A DNA stretch of 64,000 bases, from the NCBI RefSeq assembly GCF_001665235.1, contig NZ_LZSC01000050.1, positions 1 through 64,000 of the forward strand, in the 5' to 3' direction. Position 1 is the first letter of the stretch; each line of letters starts with the position of its first letter. Positions 1 through 6,195 of this stretch are shown here, piece after piece. The notes beneath the pieces are model-generated. The model did no database searches. It was not told the DNA's origin and was given only the letters and a program-made list of their open reading frames with translations. The stretch comes from Mycobacterium sp. 1100029.7. Its GTDB lineage: Bacteria; Actinomycetota; Actinomycetes; Mycobacteriales; Mycobacteriaceae. A program made the position numbers and the translations under genes.

Positions 1-61
1 GTCGGGCCGCGCCTCAACTAGCATCGGAATTGGCACGGCTCACACCACCTTTCGATCTGGG

Positions 62-128
62 TTCCGCGCGGGCAGGGCCCAGCATCGGGGGCGAAAGGAC
101 AGGAAAACCCCACCCTGCCCGCGCGGAA
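62..128 (-). terminator. Perfect 16-bp inverted repeat after the capsid gene
   Basis: Bases 62-77 and 113-128 are exact reverse complements (arm core CGCGCGGGCAGGG), separated by 35 bases. The pair begins 12 bases downstream of the capsid stop codon on the minus strand, the usual place for a terminator of a capsid operon. The loop is long and no T-run follows, so a different role, such as a protein-binding site, is possible. Confidence 0.5.
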
Positions 129-139
129 GTTCGTTGCGG

Positions 140-1636
140 CTACGTGACGTTCAGCAGCCGGAAGGCGTTGTCGTTGACCGAGTCCGAACCGGTGCGGTAG
201 TAGGCGAACCAACCGCGCTGACCAGTCGGACGCCGGTTGGCGCCGACCAGGTGGGGGATGAACTCGATCGCCATGCCGAGACGGTCGGTGATGACGAAGT
301 TCTCGAAGTCACCGAACACCAGCGAGTAGTTCTCCGCGGTCGCGTTGATGGTGCCGTCCATCGCTTCGGCCTCGAGCACGTCCCGCTCCAGCAAGGCGCG
401 GGGACGACCCTCGCCCAGGTGCGCCCACAGGCCGGCACCGCCAGCGGTGTCGAACTGCCGGATCTTGTTGTAGATCAGGTTGTTCGCCAGCCACGACGCG
501 TTGCCGCGGTAGCGGGCCGGCAACGCGCCCTGCAGCGCGTAGACGTCCGCCAGGGCGAAGGTGTCGGAGGTGCCCGAGTTGACGATGACCGTCGGGTTGG
601 ACGCCACCAGTGCGGTGATCAGACCCGTCGGCTCCCCGGTGCCGGAACCGAGGATGAACTTCGTGCCTTCCAGATCCTGCTTGCCGCCGGCCAGCAGCTT
701 CGCGACCTCCTGGGCCACGTTCTGCTCGTCGGCCAGCGCCTCGATCGAGATCGGCACGAAACCGCGGGCCATGTAGTTCGGAATCGACGGCTGGGCGAAC
801 GACGGCGAGTCGTCGGACACCTCGGAGGCCTCCGCGTCGAACGACCACGACACGTTCGACGAGCTGACGCCGTTCCACACGTCGCCGGTCGCGACCACAA
901 CGCGGGCCTTGGCGCGGATCTCGGACAGCACACCCGAACTGGTGACGATGACCGTCGGGTCGAGCTGGAACGGAACCAGGAAGCCGCCGGCGGTGTCCGT
1001 CAGCGACATCGCGCGGAACTGCTCCACGTCGGCCAGGGCGCGCTGCTCGTCGGGAGTCAGCGTGTGCGCCTTGTTCGTCGCCATCTTCGACCACGCCCGC
1101 AGGTACGCCGGCGTCGAGGTGACGACGGCGTGCCGCGCCAGCCGCGAGTCCTTCGAATCGAACTCCTCGATGATGTTCGTCGCGGCCGCACGAACCTTGT
1201 CATTGCAGCCAGGCATCCGCTCGATCGCCGACAGTGCCCGGGCCCGGTACTCGGCGGCCAACGAGCTGCCGTCCCGGCCGAACACCTGCATGCCCCGCAT
1301 GTCCCACGGGTTGCGAAACTTGCGGTCTGACCAGTCTTCAATGCTGTCGGGTTCGCGGAACGAGTCACGGTCGTAGTAGTCGGCCGAACCACCCCGACCC
1401 TGCGAGCCCGCTTCAGTGGTGAGCTGCCCGCGAGCAAAACGCTCGACGAGATCCCGCCGCGCTGTGACCTTCGCCTGCTCCTGCTGGCGTAGTTGGTCCC
1501 GGCGGCTCTCCAACGCGGTGAAGCGCTCCGCATCGACACCGGTCAGATCACCGGTCGTGTTGGTCAGCAGATCCTGTGCCGCGGCGCGCACCTGCTCGTA
1601 GGACATCTGCTCGATATCGGTTGTCGTGTCAGTCAT
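140..1636 (-). CDS. Major capsid protein, HK97 family
   Basis: A 498-residue protein that should form the icosahedral shell of the element's particle. The first 180 or so residues are charged and helical (for example MSYEQVRAAAQDLL), as expected of a fused scaffolding delta domain that the protease removes. The remainder has the HK97 gp5 pattern: GGFLVPFQLDPTV near residue 250, then FVPISIEALAD and LGSGTGEPTGLI, and a C-terminal stretch with WFAYYRTGSD. I chose the ATG at 1636 because homologues start with a short polar segment; the frame stays open further upstream but would overlap the protease gene. The protease gene lies 7 bases upstream, the normal pairing for HK97 heads. Confidence 0.9.
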   Translation of the reverse strand: MTDTTTDIEQMSYEQVRAAAQDLLTNTTGDLTGVDAERFTALESRRDQLRQQEQAKVTARRDLVERFARGQLTTEAGSQGRGGSADYYDRDSFREPDSIEDWSDRKFRNPWDMRGMQVFGRDGSSLAAEYRARALSAIERMPGCNDKVRAAATNIIEEFDSKDSRLARHAVVTSTPAYLRAWSKMATNKAHTLTPDEQRALADVEQFRAMSLTDTAGGFLVPFQLDPTVIVTSSGVLSEIRAKARVVVATGDVWNGVSSSNVSWSFDAEASEVSDDSPSFAQPSIPNYMARGFVPISIEALADEQNVAQEVAKLLAGGKQDLEGTKFILGSGTGEPTGLITALVASNPTVIVNSGTSDTFALADVYALQGALPARYRGNASWLANNLIYNKIRQFDTAGGAGLWAHLGEGRPRALLERDVLEAEAMDGTINATAENYSLVFGDFENFVITDRLGMAIEFIPHLVGANRRPTGQRGWFAYYRTGSDSVNDNAFRLLNVT

Positions 1637-1643
1637 TCTGTTC

Positions 1644-2171
1644 CTACCAATCGAAGAGTCGGAGCCTGGCTTCGGCGAGGCTCCGGGAAATGACAAGTTG
1701 TGACCGCACACCCGCGATCGCCGCACCCTCATAGGCCGGCATCGCCGTCAGCGATACCTCCCGCAAGCTCGCCTCCGTGCGGATCACCACACCAGAAGAG
1801 ACGTGCTCGCGGAGGCAGGTGAAACCCACGCTGAAGCTGTCGACGGTGCCGCTCCGGATCAGCTCGAGGGCGTCGTTGCCTTCTCGCGTCTGCGCGATGT
1901 CAAACGCTGCATGGAGGCCGTCGCGCTCCTCGTGAAGCTCGACAGCTCGACCGACCGGGAACTGTCGAATCTGGTGGTTGCCGAACAGCTTGACCTTGTG
2001 TCCGCGTTCGGCGATGCTCCGACGGAATGCGCCGAACTCAAACTGTTCCCGGTACGACGGGCCGCCATCGCTGACCTCGGCCACTTGACCGTACGGGCAG
2101 GCAATGCCGTGAACCGTGCGCCCGTTGCCAGGCGTCAATTCAGCAGTGCGATAGAGGATTTGGGCGCTCAA
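1644..2171 (-). CDS. HK97 family prohead protease
   Basis: A 175-residue peptidase of the U35 (HK97 gp4) type, which cleaves the capsid delta domain during head maturation. The pattern GIACPYGQVAEV near the start, F(G)NH with His66, and DSFSVGF with Ser114 fit the family's catalytic His and Ser. The start is a TTG at 2171 that overlaps the stop codon of the preceding small gene (TTGA), so its translation is probably coupled to that gene. It lies directly upstream of the capsid gene on the same strand. Length is normal for the family. Confidence 0.88.
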   Translation of the reverse strand: MSAQILYRTAELTPGNGRTVHGIACPYGQVAEVSDGGPSYREQFEFGAFRRSIAERGHKVKLFGNHQIRQFPVGRAVELHEERDGLHAAFDIAQTREGNDALELIRSGTVDSFSVGFTCLREHVSSGVVIRTEASLREVSLTAMPAYEGAAIAGVRSQLVISRSLAEARLRLFDW

Positions 2172-2311
2172 GGGATCACCTTTTGCTCATGCGGAAGCGT
2201 GTCTCGCATGGTGAGCGCTTGTCCAGGTTGGCCGAACCACTTCGGCTCCCGGCGCTGGCGACATACCGAGCTGAGGATCAGTGTATCGCGATCCGCCGAC
2301 ATCTTGGGCAT
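2168..2311 (-). CDS. Small element protein between unknown gene and protease
   Basis: A 47-residue open frame, MPKMSADRDT to the stop at 2168, with the segment REPKWFGQPGQALTMRD. I do not recognise it. The support for it being real is its packing: its ATG overlaps the upstream stop by one base (TGATG), and its own TGA overlaps the TTG of the protease gene. Such an arrangement suits a reinitiation chain in a head operon. The Trp-Phe and Gly-Gln-Pro-Gly motif looks conserved-protein-like rather than random. It could be a head-completion or connector peptide, but nothing in the sequence proves that. Confidence 0.6.
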   Translation of the reverse strand: MPKMSADRDTLILSSVCRQRREPKWFGQPGQALTMRDTLPHEQKVIP

Positions 2312-2814
2312 CACACGTCGCCGCGCGCGTCGCCACCGCGGCCGTGCAGCCACTCCTCAAGCGCAGCGACACCCGCATGACCGCGCTCGCTGAGCGGATC
2401 AGCAGAAGCCAAAACCCCAAGGTAAGAAGCCAGATTTGCCGTCACCAACACGAGCTGCCGCCGGCTCAAGTGATCGACATGCAGCCCGAACACATCGTTG
2501 AAAGCATCAACCGATGGCGCGTTCTGCGCCACCCTCACAATCGCGCGAATCGCCTCATCAGCAACCTGCCGATCATCGGCGTTGCGATGATCACGTCGCG
2601 GCCGCGCGACCTGCAACGACCAAGCACCCGCCAGAAGTCCGACGAGTTCTAAGAGGCCATCACCATCCAGATCGCCAGCATGCAACCGCACCGCCTCCAA
2701 CAGCTGCAGCGCTGCCGCATCTTCACGGAAGTCAAGATCCTCGACCGCATCCCGGATACGGTAAAAAGCGTATTGACCTGGCTTTTCATCGTCCAGCCAA
2801 CGTTGATCTGTCAA
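2311..2814 (-). CDS. Unknown acidic protein, first gene of the capsid operon
   Basis: A 167-residue, strongly acidic protein, mostly helical by composition. The N-terminus reads MTDQRWLDDEKPGQYAFYRI, then an Asp/Glu/Leu-rich middle and the helical stretch RRQLVLVTANLASYLGVLA near residue 120. It starts with TTG at 2814, six bases after a good ribosome binding site (GAAAGGAAA). It holds the position of Rv1578c in phiRv1 as I remember it. In capsid-encoding satellites a small terminase or head connector is often found here; I see no motif that decides, so it stays unknown. Confidence 0.7.
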   Translation of the reverse strand: MTDQRWLDDEKPGQYAFYRIRDAVEDLDFREDAAALQLLEAVRLHAGDLDGDGLLELVGLLAGAWSLQVARPRRDHRNADDRQVADEAIRAIVRVAQNAPSVDAFNDVFGLHVDHLSRRQLVLVTANLASYLGVLASADPLSERGHAGVAALEEWLHGRGGDARGDV

Positions 2815-2871
2815 CTCGAATTTCCTTTCGAAAATCGATTCTGTTGTGGCACTGCATATTTCGAGTAATCA

Positions 2872-2969
2872 GGGGGGTACCCCCCATGTGAAAATTTTGT
2901 GCAGGTATGCGCGACACCACGGACGCGGTCAGTGGCGGCCGGCACCCCACGATCGATGAGTACCCCCCC
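2872..2969. promoter_or_regulatory. Palindrome and repeated TACCCCCC motif before the capsid operon
   Basis: The 174-base gap 2815-2988 separates the capsid operon from the gene behind it. It contains the perfect 14-base palindrome GGGGGGTACCCCCC at 2872-2885 and a second TACCCCCC at 2961-2968. Placed 58 to 155 bases upstream of the first capsid-operon gene, these are candidate operator sites for controlling late expression. Function is inferred from position and symmetry only. Confidence 0.4.
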
Positions 2970-2988
2970 TGACCTGCAGAAACGTCGG

Positions 2989-3435
2989 TTACCCAGCGAG
3001 CCTCACTGTCCGCACGTGGATCTCCTGCGTCTCCGGATGCGTGGTTATTTCGTAGACACCTGGTGATGGCAGGTCTGGGTCACCGGAGGGCAGGTCGCCA
3101 CGCCATGAGTGGACTGACTCTTGGGTTGGGTCCGGGTGCCAGACGTGGCTCATGACCAGTCCGAGCTGGATCTCTCTCGAGGACCGGACGGCGCGGCCAT
3201 CGCTGTAGCGGTTCGGATCGCCGAATGCGGTGGCCAGCTGCTGGATTTCGGCGATCGCTTCGCTGACGGCGTCGAGTTCCACTTCGTGACCGTCGTGGTC
3301 GCAGGTCGAGCCTGCGATGGAGTCGAGTGCCCAGTCGGTGGTGTAGCGGGCACGGGCAGCGGCGTACTTGAGCGCGTCAGAGGCGAGCACCTGGGGACTG
3401 GCGCCATCAGGAGCGTGGTAGTGGAAGTTGGTCAA
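2989..3435 (-). CDS. Unknown element protein, phage-like
   Basis: A 148-residue protein of unknown function. I chose the TTG at 3435 because AAAGGAA lies five bases before it; the frame extends upstream but without a ribosome binding site. It contains a helical middle (ALKYAAARARYTTDWALDSI), an acidic region with EVELDAVSEAIAEIQQLATA, and a C-terminal part rich in His and Thr (VMSHVWHPDP, TTHPETQEIHVRTVRL). It follows the WhiB-like gene on the same strand with a 12-base gap, so it probably belongs to the replication/regulatory operon rather than the capsid operon. Confidence 0.65.
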   Translation of the reverse strand: MTNFHYHAPDGASPQVLASDALKYAAARARYTTDWALDSIAGSTCDHDGHEVELDAVSEAIAEIQQLATAFGDPNRYSDGRAVRSSREIQLGLVMSHVWHPDPTQESVHSWRGDLPSGDPDLPSPGVYEITTHPETQEIHVRTVRLAG

Positions 3436-3446
3436 AGCGGTTCCTT

Positions 3447-3701
3447 TCAGGTGATGCGGCCGGCGACGACGCCGCGCGGTCGTTGTCTGCGGGGAAGGGA
3501 GTTCAACCAGCTCCGGCATTCGCTGAGTGCTGGGCACCAGTGGCAGGTCTTAATGGCGAAGCGCAGCCGGCTTTTGGTGTCGTCTTTGTCGTCGTCGGTG
3601 TCGGCGGGGTCGAACAGCGCGGAGTGTCCGCGACAGAGCGCGCCCTCGAGACGTGGGACCGCGGACAGTTCGGCGAAGAGTTCGGTCAGGTGTGTGCTCA
3701 C
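3447..3701 (-). CDS. WhiB-like iron-sulfur protein
   Basis: An 84-residue protein with the four-cysteine signature of WhiB proteins: a first Cys in ALCRG, then KTCHWCPALSEC (C-x2-C-x5-C), followed by a GVVAG turn resembling the family's Gly-Val/Ile-Trp-Gly-Gly motif. Known members bind a 4Fe-4S cluster and act with the main sigma factor; phage versions can repress host whiB genes. The conserved Trp of the turn is absent here. The start is the GTG at 3701, nine bases after GGA and overlapping the stop of the preceding mini-gene (GTGA). An ATG at 3710 is possible but sits directly on the ribosome binding site. Confidence 0.75.
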   Translation of the reverse strand: MSTHLTELFAELSAVPRLEGALCRGHSALFDPADTDDDKDDTKSRLRFAIKTCHWCPALSECRSWLNSLPRRQRPRGVVAGRIT

Positions 3702-3808
3702 CGGCGGCATTCCTTTCGGCCGAGCCACTTTCGGCAGAACTGGCACATGAAGCCGCGCCGGCACTGGCATGCGACCTGGACGTAGCGGGCGAATGGTGAG
3801 TCGGTCAC
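3698..3808 (-). CDS. 36-residue Cys-rich mini protein
   Basis: A very short gene, GTG start at 3808 with GAAGG eight bases upstream, ending in a TGA that overlaps the WhiB-like start. The product has the pattern C-x-C-x5-C-x2-C (CQCRRGFMCQFC) in a highly basic context, which would fit a single small zinc knuckle or a nucleic-acid-binding peptide. I do not recognise a family. The four-base overlap with the WhiB-like gene suggests coupled synthesis and perhaps a shared regulatory role. Confidence 0.55.
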   Translation of the reverse strand: MTDSPFARYVQVACQCRRGFMCQFCRKWLGRKECRR

Positions 3809-3825
3809 GGTTTGCGCCTTCGCTG

Positions 3826-4155
3826 TTTGTCCGTTCTTGCCCGGTGTCCTGTCCACCCCTCTAAAGAGGGGTGGGTGGATGGACAAATCGACTGGGGCGG
3901 TGGACAAGTGGCGGACAAAGTGGACAGATTCATGACACTGCCGCCTTGTAGAACGGGCGCTTTTCGGTGCCAACGTTAGTTAGGTCACCGCATTTGAGCA
4001 GGTCACCGAGGGCGCGGTGGAATGTTGCCGGGGGCATGTCAGCGACGTTGCGTAGTTCGGCCTTGCTGGCGCCGGTGTGTGAAAAGTGGTGGACAAAGGT
4101 GGACAAAAGGCGGTCCGCGCGCTCCAATTTGTCCACCCCTTGGGTGGACAAATTT
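3826..4155. repeat. Iteron-like cluster, candidate replication origin
   Basis: About ten copies of a GGTGGACAAA-like unit in both orientations. Forward copies begin near 3881, 3899, 3913, 3919, 4088, 4098 and 4143; reverse copies (TTTGTCCACC type) near 3826, 3850 and 4129. Copies at 4088-4097 and 4098-4107 are exact tandem 10-mers. Two perfect palindromes lie inside: 3853-3874 (10-bp arms, 2-base centre) and 4126-4154 (13-bp arms, 3-base centre). The cluster straddles the 3' end of the ATPase gene. Replication proteins of plasmids and phage satellites often bind such iterons next to or inside their own gene, so an origin is the likely reading. Confidence 0.6.
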
Positions 4156-5030
4156 CCTGCGGAAATGCAGCAGCTGCCGGTGCCCCTGATCGGGTCGAGT
4201 TTGAGCTCGTGTCGGTCCTGTTCGGGTCCGTCTTTTCGCTTTTCGCGGTTGAGGGTGATGACTCCGCCGTCGCGGTTTGACGAGTAGACGGTGTCGGCGC
4301 CGGCCTCGAACACGGAGGATCCGCGGAATGTCTTGCCATCTTTTCCGGCGTGGTGGACGCCGAGAATTACGCCGCGACCGGATGGGGTGTGATGGCGAAG
4401 TGTGGTCATCGCGTCGACGACGATCCCGCAGTCGCGGGCCGAGTTTTCGTCGGCGCCGACCATGCAGCGGGCCAGGGTGTCGAGGACTATGAAGCTGTAG
4501 TTGCCCCAGGTGATGAGTGCGGCGAGTTCGTTGACTTCGCGCGCCCGGGTCAGGTTCACCGGCACGGGCAGGATCAGTAGAGCGTCGTCGCGGATTGTGG
4601 TTTTCCATCCGAGTTCCCATGCATCGACTCGGTTTTTGAATCCGAATGCGCCTTCCGCGGCGACGTAGAGGACTTTGCCCGGTGTGGCCGGCCGGCCCTG
4701 CCATGGCCGCGCTGTGGCGACGCAGGCTGCCCAGTCGAGTGCGATGAAGGACTTGGCGGTTCCCCACCGGCCGTACAGGAGCGCGACGGTGCCTTGGTCG
4801 ATTGTGTTCTCGATGGCGGGTTGCGGATCTGGCAGCGTCCTTAAGGCGGTGCGGGTCAGCAGTTTGTCGGCGAGCAGAGGGGTTTCGGGCTCCCGGTCGC
4901 CGCTCGAATCCGGCGGTTCGGGCGGGCCTGGATCGTCTTCTGGCCATGGTGATTCCGCGATCGCTGCGCCGTTTGGGCGGTGGCGCGCGACAGCTGCCTT
5001 CGCCCGTGCTTCGACGTCCGAGTCGGTCAT
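3930..5030 (-). CDS. RepA-like AAA/RecA-fold replication ATPase
   Basis: A 366-residue protein. A Pro/Glu-rich linker at about 25-55 is followed by a RecA-fold ATPase: Walker A GRWGTAKS at 87-94, Walker B YSFIVLD ending at Asp184, and a GVHHAGKDG segment near 225-233 typical of RepA/AAA_25 helicases. The last 70 residues (LLSTFVHHFSHTGASKAELRNV onward) look like a winged helix for DNA binding. phiRv1 has a similar gene (Rv1582c, from memory). The ATG at 5030 overlaps the upstream stop (ATGA), indicating translational coupling. The iteron-like repeats in and behind the gene support a role in replicating the excised element. Confidence 0.8.
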   Translation of the reverse strand: MTDSDVEARAKAAVARHRPNGAAIAESPWPEDDPGPPEPPDSSGDREPETPLLADKLLTRTALRTLPDPQPAIENTIDQGTVALLYGRWGTAKSFIALDWAACVATARPWQGRPATPGKVLYVAAEGAFGFKNRVDAWELGWKTTIRDDALLILPVPVNLTRAREVNELAALITWGNYSFIVLDTLARCMVGADENSARDCGIVVDAMTTLRHHTPSGRGVILGVHHAGKDGKTFRGSSVFEAGADTVYSSNRDGGVITLNREKRKDGPEQDRHELKLDPIRGTGSCCISAGNLSTQGVDKLERADRLLSTFVHHFSHTGASKAELRNVADMPPATFHRALGDLLKCGDLTNVGTEKRPFYKAAVS

Positions 5031-5383
5031 GCGATCAGGTGATCTGTCTTGGCCCAGAGCCATTCGGCCAGCTCTCGATCAGCACCACCGCGGCGATAGA
5101 GAGCCCGGAGTTCCTCAATTCTGAGTACCGGAACATACCCTTGACCGCGGAGATGTGTGGCGGCGTCGCGGGCAGCGTCGACCGTTCGATCGCTCAGGGG
5201 TGGCTGGGTGCAGCGGCAGGGCCATGGATCGCGGCAGCCGCAATCGAGGGGGACGACACGCTGCGACGCTGCGCGGCGTCGCCTCCATCCGGCGATGCGG
5301 CTAGACTCAACGACATTCGGTGTTGGTTCTGAGAGAGTCGCCTCGTTAGCCCCGGGGCGGCTTTTTCGTTCGTACACCTTCAC
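5027..5383 (-). CDS. Cys-rich conserved element protein
   Basis: A 118-residue protein starting at a GTG (5383) that overlaps the stop of the directionality-factor gene by four bases, and ending with a TGA that overlaps the ATPase start. The centre has the compact motif DCGCRDPWPCRC (four Cys in ten residues), likely a metal site; the N-terminus is basic and the C-terminus helical (IEELRALYRRGGADRELAEW). The motif is one I associate with mycobacterial prophage proteins at the same place (Rv1583c-like), but the function is unknown to me. Its position suggests a helper of excision or replication. Confidence 0.7.
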   Translation of the reverse strand: MKVYERKSRPGANEATLSEPTPNVVESSRIAGWRRRRAASQRVVPLDCGCRDPWPCRCTQPPLSDRTVDAARDAATHLRGQGYVPVLRIEELRALYRRGGADRELAEWLWAKTDHLIA

Positions 5384-5592
5384 GTGGCATCACCGCTGCC
5401 CCGTAGGAGCGCTGCGATGCGGTCGCGCTGCTGGTCTGTGAGTGGCGGTGCTTTTGCGAGGACCTTGGCGACGTGCTGGGCGATGACTTCGGCTGCGAGA
5501 TCGCGTCTCGCTTCGACTAATTCGGGATCGTCGGGTGGTCGGGAGCGGGTGAGTGCGGCGACGCGACCTCGACCGGATTTGGAGGCGGACAT
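5380..5592 (-). CDS. Recombination directionality factor (excisionase) of serine integrase
   Basis: A 70-residue basic-helical protein. Its sequence closely resembles what I remember of the phiRv1 directionality factor Rv1584c: shared features are GRVAALTRSR, DDPE, an Ala-rich helix and the end APPLTDQQRDRIAALLR. That protein binds the serine integrase and turns it from integration to excision. The ATG at 5592 has AAAGG seven bases upstream. It is the first gene of the coupled chain that leads into the Cys-rich gene and the ATPase, so excision and replication would be switched on together. Confidence 0.75.
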   Translation of the reverse strand: MSASKSGRGRVAALTRSRPPDDPELVEARRDLAAEVIAQHVAKVLAKAPPLTDQQRDRIAALLRGSGDAT

Positions 5593-5681
5593 TGGGACCT
5601 TTCGGGCACAACCTGTCCGCCCGAATCACTCCGGGCGAGTTGCGCAGGTCCCTACTGCAACGCCAGACCTCTCGTCATTTC

Positions 5682-5720
5682 AGGTGTTCAGCGCTGACGA
5701 GCAAGCCATTCCGAACACCT
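5682..5720. promoter_or_regulatory. Inverted repeats upstream of the directionality factor gene
   Basis: The 162-base gap 5593-5754 must hold the promoter for the excision/replication operon. It contains the arms AGGTGTTC (5682-5689) and GAACACCT (5713-5720), exact complements 23 bases apart, and a 10-base palindrome TCAGCGCTGA at 5688-5697. These are candidate repressor-binding sites. No clear promoter hexamers were identified. Confidence 0.35.
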
Positions 5721-5754
5721 ACTGGCGCGACCGCAGCTTGAAGATTAGCAGCAT

Positions 5755-6195
5755 CTAGTCAGGCAAGCGAGGATGTTCGCCGGGGACACGCCATCGGGGA
5801 GCCTCGTCGTAGAAGCGCTGCAATACGGGCAATGAGACATCGACCAATCCGACGTTTGAGATTGCGGTTAGCGCGAAATGGGCTTGTTCTGCACGCATTG
5901 ACACCAGGCGACCGCACTCCTTGCAACGTGCTGTCCAGTGCGCTCCTAGTTCGCTGGCGATCTGGCCTGACGCAAGGGGCCACGCATCGCTCTCACCGGG
6001 CCACGTCTCACCCTCGCCTGTTTTGTCGGTCACGAGCCATTCACCATCCGTCGGGTCGCCCGCCGCGGCTGCCTCCCACCGGTATCTCTGGACGAAGTCG
6101 CCCCGCTGATCGCCGATGCCGTGATTGCACCACACAACAATGGGAGCTCGTGGGCCGTTTGGGCGACTGTCCCATAGGTCGTGGATGGGTATCAT
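5755..6195 (-). CDS. Unknown element protein coupled to integrase
   Basis: A 146-residue protein whose ATG at 6195 overlaps the integrase stop codon (ATGA). It begins MIPIHDLWDSR, has a histidine-containing segment (VVWCNHGIG) and a Cys pair in RCKECGRLVSM that could be half of a zinc site, and ends in a mixed C-terminal segment with LPVLQRFYDEAPRW. I do not know the family. In phiRv1 an unknown gene (Rv1585c) occupies the same position between integrase and directionality factor, which supports it being real. Possible roles are control of integrase or of superinfection. Confidence 0.7.
   Translation of the reverse strand: MIPIHDLWDSRPNGPRAPIVVWCNHGIGDQRGDFVQRYRWEAAAAGDPTDGEWLVTDKTGEGETWPGESDAWPLASGQIASELGAHWTARCKECGRLVSMRAEQAHFALTAISNVGLVDVSLPVLQRFYDEAPRWRVPGEHPRLPD

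Noticed and set aside
134..1330. Long plus-strand open frame opposite the capsid gene
   Set aside because: Arg/Val/Gly-rich translation without any family pattern; the minus-strand frame is a clear HK97 capsid. High GC leaves such antisense frames open.
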